Assembly (NCBI RefSeq): GCF_003857015.1
Contig: NZ_QGGF01000387.1
Location: 47,410 to 111,409, forward strand
DNA: 64,000 bases
Reading direction: 5' to 3'
Source of the DNA: Micromonospora globispora
GTDB taxonomy: Bacteria; Actinomycetota; Actinomycetes; Mycobacteriales; Micromonosporaceae
Under the pieces are notes generated by a model. It worked only from the letters and a program-made list of their open reading frames with translations. It ran no database searches and was not told the DNA's origin. Shown here piece after piece: positions 8,156 to 16,791 of the stretch; position 1 is the stretch's first letter; every line of letters begins with the position of its first letter. The translations under genes and the position numbers were made by a program.

Positions 8156-8931
8156 GCACGGGAACCTCACCAGGCGCCGAGCGGCTCTCGAGCGTGACCG
8201 CGGCCGCGCGGATCCTCCGGGAGTTTGGCAAGCACAGCACCCAGCTCGGCGTGACCCAGCTGGCCGGCCGCGTCGGCGTGGGCAAGAGCACCGCCCACCG
8301 GATCATCTGGACTCTCGTTGAAGAAGGTCTACTCGAGAAGGTCGAGGAGACCGGGCTCTTCCGGCTGACGACGACGATGCGCTCACTCGGGGCCAGCGCC
8401 GAGACCGCCCAGCGCCTGCACGAAGCGGCGACGATCCCGCTCGACCAGCTGCGCACCAAGACGGCCGGCACCCTGCACATCGCCATCCTCGACGGCATCG
8501 ATGTGCTGTACGTCGAGCGGAGGGAGGGGCCGGGCGCCATCCCGGTCTTCCGGGCGGTCGGCAGCCGCAACGCGGCGCACGTGACGTCCAGCGGCAAGGT
8601 GCTCCTGGCCTTCCTCCCGGCTGACCACCAGAAGCGCCTCGTGCAAAGCATGCGCCTCACGCCCAGGACTCCCCGCACGATCACCTCCAAGTCGGCGTTC
8701 CTTGCCGAACTGACCCAAGTCCGGCGCCAGGGATACGGCGAGAACCGCGGGGAGTCCCAGCCCGGCATGTGCTCGATCGCGGCGCCGATCCGCGATCCCC
8801 TCGGCCGGGTGGTCGCCTCGGTGTCCGTGGCGGAGTACGTCGAGGACGTGGAGGCCGGGCTGCGACACCTCATCCGCCCCATCGTGGAGACCGCCATGCG
8901 CATCTCCGCAGGACTGGGATGGCACGAGTGA
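8152..8931 (+). CDS. IclR-family transcriptional regulator
   Basis: A 259-residue regulator. The N-terminal winged helix-turn-helix includes LGVTQLAGRVGVGKSTAHRI, and the effector domain follows with the family's GKVLLAFLP and later SQPGMCSIAAPIRD segments. The ATG at 8152 overlaps the stop of the unknown gene (ATGA), and its own TGA overlaps the GTG of the Rieske-hydrolase gene. It is therefore the middle gene of a coupled three-gene unit. Probable local regulator of the two divergent operons through the palindrome at 7439-7455. Activator or repressor role cannot be read from sequence. Confidence 0.93.
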   Translation: MSTGTSPGAERLSSVTAAARILREFGKHSTQLGVTQLAGRVGVGKSTAHRIIWTLVEEGLLEKVEETGLFRLTTTMRSLGASAETAQRLHEAATIPLDQLRTKTAGTLHIAILDGIDVLYVERREGPGAIPVFRAVGSRNAAHVTSSGKVLLAFLPADHQKRLVQSMRLTPRTPRTITSKSAFLAELTQVRRQGYGENRGESQPGMCSIAAPIRDPLGRVVASVSVAEYVEDVEAGLRHLIRPIVETAMRISAGLGWHE

Positions 8932-10166
8932 GCGGAACATGGGAACGCGTCTGTCGCGTCGAAGAGGTCGTGCCCGACCAGCCGGTCGGGAAGGTCATCG
9001 GCGACTCCGGCCAGGACCGGGACCGGGTCTGCGTGGTGGCCAGGGACGACGGGGAGTTCGTCGCACTGCTCGACCGCTGCCCGCACCGCGACATCGCGCT
9101 CTCACGCGGGATCGTGAAGAATGGGACGCTCGTCTGTCCCGGGCACTTCTGGCGCTTCGACCTCACCACGGGAGAGCGCACCGATCTGCCCGACCACGGC
9201 GCGACGGTCTATCCCACCCGAGTCGTCGACGGCTGGGTCGAGGCGCTGCTCCCGCCGCTCAAGCCCTACCGGTCGATGCGTGCATGGCTGCTTGCCCAAG
9301 CCAGAGAAGGGAAGCCCACCATGCAGGAGACTGCTCCTACTAGCCCGGAGATCGGCGAAGCCGTCGACGTCAACGGAATCCGCACCAACTACCACGACAT
9401 CGGCTCCGGAGACCCCATCGTCCTCATCCACGGGTCCGGTCCCGGTGTCAGCGCGTGGGCCAACTGGCGACTCACGCTGCCGTCCCTGTCCGAGCGTTTC
9501 CGCGTCCTCGCCCCGGACGTGCTGGGCTTCGGCTACACCCAGCGTCCGGAAGGCGTGCGCTACGACCTCGCGACCTGGACCGACCATCTGGTCGGCTTCC
9601 TGGACGCACTCAGCCTCGAGCGGGTGTCGGTGGTGGGCAACAGCTTCGGCGGCGCGCTCGCCCTCAGCCTCGCCACGAGCTTTCCGCGGCGGGTCGACAG
9701 GCTCGTGCTCATGGGGAGCGTCGGCGTGCCGTTCGAGCTGACCCCGGAGTTGGACGCCGTCTGGGGCTTCGAGCCGTCCCTGCCCAACATGCGTGCGATC
9801 CTCGATGTCTTCGCGCATGACCGCTCACTCGTGGACGACGACCTCGCCCGGCTCCGTCTCGAGGCCGCCACCCGTCCCGGAGTACAGGAGGCCTACCGCG
9901 CCATGTTCCCGGCTCCGCGACAGGCCGCCGTCGATGCCATGACGCTCGATGAAGGGCTGATCCGCGCGATCGAGCACCCCACCCTCGTCGTGCACGGACG
10001 CGACGACCGCGTCATCCCCCTGCGCAACTCCCTGCGCTTGCATGACCTGATCAGCAAGTCTCAGCTCCACGTTTTTGGCCGGTGCGGGCACTGGGTACAG
10101 ATCGAGCACGCCCACGAGTTCAACCGACTGGTCGCCGACTTCCTCGACCCGTGTCATGGCCGGTGA
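8928..10166 (+). CDS. In-frame fusion: Rieske ferredoxin domain plus alpha/beta meta-cleavage-product hydrolase
   Basis: A 412-residue protein from a GTG overlapping the IclR stop (an ATG at 8919 would add three residues). Residues 1-110 are a Rieske ferredoxin with C51-P-H53 and C70-x-x-H73. After a short linker, residues 132-412 are a hydrolase of the MhpC/BphD type: HGSGPGVSAW oxyanion region, nucleophile serine in GNSFGGA, aspartate in GRDDRVIP, histidine in GRCGHWVQ. An internal ATG at 9321 with GAAGGGA in front sits at the domain border, so a free hydrolase may also be made. The ferredoxin half could feed electrons to the Rieske oxygenase at 9-1265, and the hydrolase half could act on the ring-cleavage product. 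This fusion is unusual. Confidence 0.85.
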   Translation: MSGTWERVCRVEEVVPDQPVGKVIGDSGQDRDRVCVVARDDGEFVALLDRCPHRDIALSRGIVKNGTLVCPGHFWRFDLTTGERTDLPDHGATVYPTRVVDGWVEALLPPLKPYRSMRAWLLAQAREGKPTMQETAPTSPEIGEAVDVNGIRTNYHDIGSGDPIVLIHGSGPGVSAWANWRLTLPSLSERFRVLAPDVLGFGYTQRPEGVRYDLATWTDHLVGFLDALSLERVSVVGNSFGGALALSLATSFPRRVDRLVLMGSVGVPFELTPELDAVWGFEPSLPNMRAILDVFAHDRSLVDDDLARLRLEAATRPGVQEAYRAMFPAPRQAAVDAMTLDEGLIRAIEHPTLVVHGRDDRVIPLRNSLRLHDLISKSQLHVFGRCGHWVQIEHAHEFNRLVADFLDPCHGR

Positions 10167-10410
10167 CCTCCACCGCAGGGCTTCTGGAGTGAACGTGGGA
10201 TCCTCACCGTGTGGGTGATCTTGTGGTGAGAACTACCTACCAAGGGCCCCACGCCCACTTCCAGCACTGCCCGATCTCATCGCTTTCGCCCGTGTCGCGC
10301 CAATCAACACTTTCGCGTTGCCGGGATCAGCTCAGTGGGGTTCCGCCCGACTGGCGAGGCAATGGTCGGCTCAACGCGGAGGCCATTCAGCCTGAGGTGC
10401 CAGTTGGCGG

Positions 10411-11310
10411 TCAGGCCGGGTATCGCGGGATGACCGGCGTGTGGTTGATGTCGGGACCGAAGAACATGAACACCACCAGGTCGGTCGTGCCGATGTTCTC
10501 GACGATGTGCGGCAGCGTTGCCACGTCGTGGCTCACGAGAAGCTCGTCCCGGTCGGCGTCGCCGCCCCGGACGTCGTGGCCGCAGTACCGCCCGCTACCC
10601 GACCAGACAAGGAGCGAGTAGACGCCGTTCTGGGTCATCGTGTGTCGGGCTCCGGGCGGGACGACGATTTTCTTTCCGCTGAGCTTCCGGTTGTTGTAGA
10701 AGATCCACCACTCGCGTCCGCCGCCCGATCCGGTGTCGATGGGTTGCGGAGGCAGGTGGTTGTTCTCGTAGAAATACGGGTCACCGTTCAGGTCCCACTC
10801 GACGAAGCCGAACGGGAGGCGCTCGCCGTGGGTGCGCCGGTCCTCCGGGCATACGTCCTTGAAGAGCAGCTCCTTTGAGATGATCCGGCCGGCATTGAGG
10901 GCCTGGAACATGGCGAAGACGTCAGAGTCCTCCTGGAGTTCGACGGTCAGCGCCGTGCCCGGCCCGTGCAGCACCCCGGACGGCACCTGGAAGCCCTCGC
11001 CCGGCACCTGCAGCTCAGCGCGCGAGTGCCGCAGGATCAGGTCGCTGTCCCATTTGACGAGGTACGGCAGGAGCACGTCGTACGCGCGCTCGCGGACGAT
11101 CCACGGATGCACACCGAAGAACGTCTCCGGGTGCGGACCGGTGTCGACGCCGGTGGGGAAGAAGTAAGCCTCGTCCTTCGACCGCCTGCCTACCAGCTCG
11201 GCGAAGCGCTGCGGCGGGTGGAGGTGGTACGGGATGCGGGCACCATAATCGAGCAGCTTCGCCAGGCGCCCGAGGCCGTGCGGGTGGCTCGCCGCGTACG
11301 CCTCGCCCAT
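10411..11310 (-). CDS. Cupin-fold protein, mannose-6-phosphate-isomerase-like, possibly N-terminally truncated
   Basis: A 299-residue protein with two beta-barrel-like regions. The first has ARIPYHLHPPQRFAE and a downstream GFQVPSGVLHGPG segment, giving the histidine pattern of metal-binding cupins. The second ends with VVPPGARHTMTQNGVY. It resembles type I phosphomannose-isomerase relatives but is not a clear enzyme of that group. Plausible coding sequence continues about 15 codons upstream of the only ATG before a TGA, and a new frame beginning MRTCQVKG overlaps there. The true N-terminus may therefore be lost to a frameshift. It stands alone, convergent with the hydrolase fusion. Function unknown. 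Confidence 0.65.
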   Translation of the reverse strand: MGEAYAASHPHGLGRLAKLLDYGARIPYHLHPPQRFAELVGRRSKDEAYFFPTGVDTGPHPETFFGVHPWIVRERAYDVLLPYLVKWDSDLILRHSRAELQVPGEGFQVPSGVLHGPGTALTVELQEDSDVFAMFQALNAGRIISKELLFKDVCPEDRRTHGERLPFGFVEWDLNGDPYFYENNHLPPQPIDTGSGGGREWWIFYNNRKLSGKKIVVPPGARHTMTQNGVYSLLVWSGSGRYCGHDVRGGDADRDELLVSHDVATLPHIVENIGTTDLVVFMFFGPDINHTPVIPRYPA

Positions 11311-11506
11311 GATCGCGGCGGGGTCGGCGGCGACCGCGTCCCGGCCGGACCCCCTTCACCTGACACGTCCTCATTGCGATGCCGATCGTGATGGGGGTCT
11401 GGATGCTGCCATCGCGCGTGCGAGTCGCTCTGATGCCGAGCTGCCCGCTGGTGACAAACGCGCTGGGCCCTGAGGTTCGGCAGGAAAGAGCGGGGTAACT
11501 CCGGTC

Positions 11507-12690
11507 ATGGGCGCTGATCGAGACGGCCGGCCCGGCCCCGACACCGTCACCGAGCAGGCCAAGGGCATCACGGCGCGGGCCCGGCGCCGTGGTGGTGAGG
11601 CGGGCAAGCTGCGGCTGCTTCACCTCGAGGTCATCCTGGTCGTCGCCGTCCAGTGCGGGCTTGCCGCTGCGCTGTCCTGGGTGATCGCGCACGAGGTGCT
11701 GGATAGGCCAGCGCCGGTCTTCGCGCCGAGCGTGGCGGTCGGCACGATCGTCGCCGCCCTCGGTCAGCGTGCCAAACGTACGTTCGAGCTGATGCTCGGC
11801 GTCGGGCTAGGCCTGTTAGTCAGCGATCTTCTGGTGCTCTTCATCGGGTTCGGGCCCTGGCAGATCGGCTTGATGGTGGCGCTGGCCATCGCCGTCGCAC
11901 TGCTGCTGACCGGACGCAGTGGCGCGCTGGTCGCCCAGGCCGGCAGTACCGCTGTGCTGATCGCCACGCTGTCACCGACCACACGAGACCTCGAGTTGCC
12001 CCGGATCCTCGACGCCGTAGTGGGCGGCGTCGTGGGGTTGGTAGTGGTCGCGGTGCTGCTGCCGATCAACCCGATGCGCGTTCTCGACCGCGCGGCGCAC
12101 CGGTAGTCGAAAGGCTCTGCGGGCAGCTTCGGGAGATCGCAGGCGCACTCACAGAACGGAACCCGGACCGCGCGATACGGGCACTGGAGCAACTCCGTGG
12201 CATGCAGCCCGACCTGGCCCGGCTGCATGAGGCACTGGGTGGCGCCAAGGAGGTGGTGACGATCTCGCCGTCGCGCTGGCGTGGCCGACGCGATGTGGAG
12301 CGTTACCAGCGTGGCATGCAGCACTTTGACCGCGTGACGCTCGAGTGCCGGGAGCTGGCCCGCTGGGCCAGCACCAGCCTGCAGTACGACGAGCCGGTGC
12401 CGGAGGAAGTCGTTGCCGCCGTGGAGCGGCTCGGCCAGGCGGTCCAGCTACTGCACCAGGAAACCCGGCAGGGCCAGCCACAGGAGCAGACACGCCAGGC
12501 GGCCCTGGACGCCGCGCGCTTGGCCGGCCGGGCCCGCGCAAGAGGCGTGAACTCGTACGCCAACGGCATGGTGACCCAGCTCCGCACGGCCGCGAGTGAC
12601 CTCCTTCGAGCGACCGGGTACGAGCCGAAGACGGCCAACCGGATGGCGCGCGAGGCGGCGCAGGGGGGCTCCGCCTATAGGCCTGACGCG
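11507..12690 (+). pseudogene. Frameshifted FUSC-family (aromatic-acid exporter type) membrane protein
   Basis: The first 199 codons encode an N-terminal cytosolic segment and about five to six hydrophobic helices typical of FUSC/aromatic-acid exporters, then stop at 12106. Homology continues in the +1 frame immediately after: around 12100 the frame change converts ...DRAAH to PVVERLCGQLREIAGAL and on to the cytoplasmic helical domain (HFDRVTLECRELARWAS). One missing C near 12100 explains it. The 3' end is close to the expected terminus before the sequence runs into the PucR remnant. If the frameshift is a sequencing error the gene would be intact. A 72-bp piece of the cytoplasmic domain is repeated at 23986-24057. 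Confidence 0.75.
12456..12527 (+). repeat. 72-bp dispersed repeat, copy A (inside FUSC gene)
   Basis: Matches 23986-24057 at 64 of 72 positions by hand alignment, starting CCAGGAAACCCGGC. The differences are mostly single-base and compatible with the FUSC reading frame. The second copy is therefore probably the relic of a separate homologous FUSC gene rather than a mobile repeat. Confidence 0.7.
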
Positions 12691-13035
12691 GGTATGGCGC
12701 AGCGGGCTGGGCACCGCCTGCACGAGGTCGACCATGGCCGGCTGGTCACGCAGCAGGACACGGTAGATGAGCAGGTCGTGGGCGTCGATGACGGCGGTGT
12801 CGGCGTGCAGCCGCTACGCCATAGTCAGCGCCTCGCGGGCCTCCTCGTAGGAGCGGGCGATGCCGTACAGGCCGGGGTGCGGGCGGCCGACCGCCACCTG
12901 CCACCGCAGGCCACGCGGCAGCCGGTCCAGCTCCGCGTGCATCAGCCGGCCGAGGTTGTCCACCGAGGCGCCCTCGCCGGAGCCCCGGTCAGGCGTCACC
13001 GTGCCCGCCGGGGCGATAACCCCGAGTAGCCTGCT
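12690..13035 (-). pseudogene. PucR/CdaR-type regulator remnant
   Basis: The minus strand translates to the GGDEF-like central segment of PucR regulators: LGRLMHAELDRLPRGLRW, then GIARSYEEAREALTMA. An in-frame TAG follows at 12814-12816. The same frame continues with HADTAVIDAHDLLIYRVLLR and MVDLVQAV. Both the N-terminal part and the C-terminal helix-turn-helix are missing. It abuts the FUSC pseudogene on one side and the IclR gene on the other. Confidence 0.65.
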
Positions 13036-13078
13036 GGCTCCTGAGCGAGACGGCCGGGGGCTGCTCTGTCGGGAGCAC

Positions 13079-13861
13079 TCACCCGGACCACGGAGCCGCA
13101 GCGCGCCCACTGAGTCGTGCGGCCAAGTCTGTAGCGACCGCATTGAGCGCGTTCACGTACCGCTGCACGTCGGCCCGATCGAACCGGGCGGTCGGCACCG
13201 CGACCGTGAACGCCAGCCTGGTGCATCCGTCCGGGCTGGGCACGGTGACGCCGACGCCGCTGACGCCCGGTTCGGTCTCCTCAAGGTTGGTGCCGTAGCC
13301 CAGCCGTCGCACCGTCGACAGGTGGCGGGTGAGCGCCTCGACCGTCGTGTAGCGGGCGGTCGGCCACGGCGGCAGGCCGTCGCGGTAGAGGCGCTTCAGG
13401 TCGTCGGGGCAGAGGGCGGCGAGAAGTGCCTTACCGCCCGCCGAGCAGTGGGCCGGCATGCCCACACCGATTCGTACGCCGACACGCAGCGGTGCCTGGC
13501 ATTCGATTCCGTCGATAAACCGGATGTTGACGCCCTGCAGCTCCATGACCTGGGCCGTTTCCTGTACCCGCTGTTGTAGCAGCTGCAAAGACGGGCGGGC
13601 GAGGTCCCGGAGGGCGGCCTCGGATAGACCCAGTTGTCCCCCGACACCCCAGGCCGGTCCGGCGTGGTAGCGGCGGTCGCGATCCTGGACGGCGAACCCG
13701 CGGTGCACCAGGGCGGCGAGGAGTCGGTGGGCGGTGGACGGGACAACGTTCAGCCGCTCGGCCGCCGCCTTCACGGTCAGCGGCCCGGCGTCCCGCAGAA
13801 GGATCGCCAGCTGCAGCGCGCGGTCAACCGATTCCAGAGGTGGTGAGGTGTCGTTGTTCAT
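13079..13861 (-). CDS. IclR-family transcriptional regulator, last gene of the carboxylation operon
   Basis: A 260-residue regulator. The winged helix-turn-helix is at about residues 10-70 (LTVKAAAERLNVVPSTAHRL) and the effector domain includes CSAGGKALLAAL and EETEPGVSGVGV. It begins 27 bases after the amidohydrolase stop on the same strand, so it is probably cotranscribed with the upstream biotin-carboxylase/kinase operon and regulates it. A candidate operator lies at 23871-23885 in front of the first gene. Its ligand may be the ketone substrate or its keto acid, by analogy with other catabolic IclR proteins. Confidence 0.93.
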   Translation of the reverse strand: MNNDTSPPLESVDRALQLAILLRDAGPLTVKAAAERLNVVPSTAHRLLAALVHRGFAVQDRDRRYHAGPAWGVGGQLGLSEAALRDLARPSLQLLQQRVQETAQVMELQGVNIRFIDGIECQAPLRVGVRIGVGMPAHCSAGGKALLAALCPDDLKRLYRDGLPPWPTARYTTVEALTRHLSTVRRLGYGTNLEETEPGVSGVGVTVPSPDGCTRLAFTVAVPTARFDRADVQRYVNALNAVATDLAARLSGRAAAPWSG

Positions 13862-13888
13862 GGTGAGGTTGGGTCTTTCCTGAGGAGA

Positions 13889-14776
13889 TCAGGCTAGCCG
13901 CAGTAGCCGGGCCGCGTTGTCCTTCAAGATCAGCTGTCGGACATCGTCCTTGATCTCCAGGTCTGCGAAGGCGGCGAGCCACCGGTCCGGGGACAGGACT
14001 GGATAGTCGGAACCGAACAGCACCTTGTGCTTGAGTAGCGAACCGGCCTGCCGCACGAGTTGCGGTGGGAAGTACTTCGGTGACCAGCCGGACAGGTCGA
14101 TGTACATGTTGGCCTTGTGCGTGGCGATAGAGATGGCCGAGTCCACCCATGGCACGGACGGATGGGCCATGATCATGTTGAGCTGCGGGAAGTCGGCGGC
14201 GACGTCGTCCAGCAGCATCGGGTCAGAGTAACGCAGCTTGATCCCTCGGCCGCCAGGTAACCCACTGCCGATGCCGGTCTGTCCGGTGTGGAAGAGGGCG
14301 ATAACGCCAAGCTCCTCCAGCGCGGCGTACAGCGGATAGAACTGCCGATCGTTCGGCTCGAACGCCTGCAGGCTCGGGTGGAACTTGAACCCGCGGACGC
14401 CGTACTCGCTCACCAGGCGTCGGGCCTGCGTCACGGCGTCCCCGCCGCGCCACGGGTCGACGGAGCCGAACGGGATGAGCACGTCGGCGTGGCTGGCGGC
14501 CTGCTCGGCGATCTCCTCGCTGGACAGCGGCGGATGTCCCAGGCCCGTCGACGCGTCCACGGTGAACACGACTGCGGCGATGCGCCGGCTCCGGTAGTGG
14601 TCGGCCAGCTCCTCGATGGTCGGCGTGCGGTTGTCACTGGAGCGGAAGTACTTCGCGGATGCCTCGAGCAGTTGATCGTCCAGGGCGAAGTTGTGGTGGT
14701 GGTCCGCCTCGATGTGGGCGTGGACGTCGATCGCGGAGATCTGTTCCAGGTCGATGCGGGGCTGATAGCGACTCAC
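13889..14776 (-). CDS. Amidohydrolase-2 family TIM-barrel metal hydrolase or decarboxylase
   Basis: A 295-residue protein of the family that includes ACMSD-type decarboxylases and 4-oxalomesaconate hydratase. Visible metal-site elements are IDVHAHIE near residue 16, FKFHPS and FHTGQ in the barrel, MAHPSVPW, and the late GSDYPV aspartate. The start is a GTG that overlaps the acetoacetyl-CoA synthetase stop (GTGA). It is the eighth gene of the operon. It could hydrolyse or decarboxylate a pathway side product or the carboxylated intermediate. Substrate cannot be inferred from sequence. Confidence 0.85.
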   Translation of the reverse strand: MSRYQPRIDLEQISAIDVHAHIEADHHHNFALDDQLLEASAKYFRSSDNRTPTIEELADHYRSRRIAAVVFTVDASTGLGHPPLSSEEIAEQAASHADVLIPFGSVDPWRGGDAVTQARRLVSEYGVRGFKFHPSLQAFEPNDRQFYPLYAALEELGVIALFHTGQTGIGSGLPGGRGIKLRYSDPMLLDDVAADFPQLNMIMAHPSVPWVDSAISIATHKANMYIDLSGWSPKYFPPQLVRQAGSLLKHKVLFGSDYPVLSPDRWLAAFADLEIKDDVRQLILKDNAARLLRLA

Positions 14777-16791
14777 TGGAGGTTCCCTTCGGCTGCCCGG
14801 GCGCGGCTCAGGGCGATGAAGGCATCGATCGCGCCCGCATCGGCGAGCGCATCGCGATCGGCGACGGTGTCCGGGTTCTCGCCCCGCAGGATGCGCTTCA
14901 CCGGCAACTCCAACTTCTTTCCAGTACGGGTATGGGGGACGCGCGCCACCCGGACGATGCTGTCCGGGACGTGCCGGGGCGAGAGCTTCGTGCGTAACGC
15001 GTTGTTCAGCTCGCGCCGAAGGGCATCCGTCAGCGGGCCGCCATCGCTGGTCACCACAAAGAGCAGCAGTTCACCCATGCCGCCCGCCGGGTCCTCCAGG
15101 TGGATCACCAGGCTGTCGGCGACGCCGTCGATCTCCTCGACGACCCGGTAGAACTCGGCCGTGCCGAGCCGGACGCCACCCCGATTCAGGGTGGCGTCCG
15201 AGCGCCCGGTGATGACGCAGCTGCCGACGTCGGTGAACCGGATCCAGTCGCCGTGCCGCCAGACGCCGGGATAGGTGTCGAAGTAGGCGGCACGGTATCG
15301 GCTGCCGTCCGGGTCACCCCAGAAGCCGACGGGCATGGAGGGCATCGGCGTGGTGATCACCAATTCGCCGAGCTCGCCGACGACGGCGTGGCCCACCTCG
15401 TCGAAGGCCCGCACGTCCGCGCCGAGGCTGGCGCCGGAGATCTCCCCCACCCAGACCGGCAGCAGCGGATTGCCCTGCACCAGTCCGGTGCAGACGTCGG
15501 TGCCGCCGCTGCCGACGTTGAGCAGGACGTCGTCGCCGAGTTGCTCGTTGATCCAGCGGTATCCCTCGGCTGGCAACGGGCTGCCCACCGCGCCCACCTG
15601 CCGGATGCTGGACAGGTCGAAGTCCTTGCCCGGAGAGAGCCCTTCCCGGCGGCAGGCCATCACGAACCCGGAACTCATGCCCATCAATGTGGGGCGGGTC
15701 TCCTCCGCGAGCCGCCACTGGGCGGTCAGGTCCGGGAACTGCGGGTTCCCGTCGATCATGACGATCGAGGCGCGGACCAGCAACGCCGATACCAGCGCGT
15801 TCCACATCATCCATGTCGTCGTGGTGAACCAGAGCAGCCGGTCACCGGCGGCCAGGTCCCAGTGCAGGGCGTGGTTCTTCAGGTGCTCCAGCAGGACGCC
15901 GCCGTGGCCGTGGACGATCGGCTTCGGCTGGCCGGTGGTGCCGGAGGTGAACAGGACCGACAGCGGGTGGTCGAACGGAACCGCTTCGAACGCCAATTTC
16001 TCGATCTCGGTCGAGGGCACGCCCGGATCGAGGAGCCGGTCCCAGTCGGTTCCGGCGGGCGCGGCGAAGTGTCCGTAGGCGACCCCGATTACGTGCTCGA
16101 GGGTTGGCAGCCCGGCCGCGATGGCGCTCGCCTGCTCGCGGCGGTCGACGTCCTTGTCGCCGTACCGGTAGCCGCCGACCGCGAGCAGCACCTTGGGCTC
16201 GATCTGCCCGAACCGGTCGATGACGCTGGGTGCGCCGAACTCGGGGGCACAGCTGGCCCAGACCGCGCCGAGGCTCACCGTTGCCAGGTACGCCACCAGC
16301 GTCTCTGGGATGTTGGGCAGGTAGGCGACCACCCGGTCACCGCGCCCGACGCCGAGCCGGCGCAGCCCGGCCCGGGCCCGGCGGACCTGGTCGGTCAGTT
16401 GACCGAAGGTGAGCTCGACCGGTGGTCGGGTCTGGGAGTGGGCGATGACGGCCGTGTGGTCGGCGTCCTCGGCCAGTCCGAGCGCGTGTTCGGCGTAGTT
16501 CAGCGTGGCGCCGGGAAACCATTGCGCGCCCGGCATGTCCCGTGAGTCGAGCACCTTCTGGTACGGAGAGTGCGCCTTGACGCCGGAGAAGTCCCAGATC
16601 GACGACCAGAATCCCTCGAGATCGTCGACCGACCACCGCCAGAGGGCGGGCCAGGCGTCGAAGTCCAATCCACGCTCGGCCTTGAGCCAGTCGAGGTAGC
16701 GGCCGAGCACGGACGTGGACCGCACGTCGGGCGCCGGTCGGGTCAGCTGCTCGAGATGCTCCCCGTCGTCTCGGAGGTCGTTTTCAGTCAT
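14773..16791 (-). CDS. aacS: Acetoacetyl-CoA synthetase
   Basis: A 672-residue AMP-forming ligase. It starts at the ATG of MTENDLRD, which overlaps the upstream stop by eight bases; an upstream in-frame ATG at 16827 is inside the previous gene. The nucleotide loop is LFTSGTTGQPKPIVHG, and the C-terminal catalytic lysine region is TRTGKKLELPVKRIL. Length, the N-terminal WSVDDLEGFWSSIWDF region and the VGSGGTDVC motif match acetoacetate-CoA ligases rather than general acyl-CoA synthetases. Reaction: acetoacetate + ATP + CoA to acetoacetyl-CoA + AMP + PPi. In this operon it implies that a beta-keto acid is the product of the carboxylation genes upstream. Confidence 0.92.
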   Translation of the reverse strand: MTENDLRDDGEHLEQLTRPAPDVRSTSVLGRYLDWLKAERGLDFDAWPALWRWSVDDLEGFWSSIWDFSGVKAHSPYQKVLDSRDMPGAQWFPGATLNYAEHALGLAEDADHTAVIAHSQTRPPVELTFGQLTDQVRRARAGLRRLGVGRGDRVVAYLPNIPETLVAYLATVSLGAVWASCAPEFGAPSVIDRFGQIEPKVLLAVGGYRYGDKDVDRREQASAIAAGLPTLEHVIGVAYGHFAAPAGTDWDRLLDPGVPSTEIEKLAFEAVPFDHPLSVLFTSGTTGQPKPIVHGHGGVLLEHLKNHALHWDLAAGDRLLWFTTTTWMMWNALVSALLVRASIVMIDGNPQFPDLTAQWRLAEETRPTLMGMSSGFVMACRREGLSPGKDFDLSSIRQVGAVGSPLPAEGYRWINEQLGDDVLLNVGSGGTDVCTGLVQGNPLLPVWVGEISGASLGADVRAFDEVGHAVVGELGELVITTPMPSMPVGFWGDPDGSRYRAAYFDTYPGVWRHGDWIRFTDVGSCVITGRSDATLNRGGVRLGTAEFYRVVEEIDGVADSLVIHLEDPAGGMGELLLFVVTSDGGPLTDALRRELNNALRTKLSPRHVPDSIVRVARVPHTRTGKKLELPVKRILRGENPDTVADRDALADAGAIDAFIALSRARAAEGNLQ

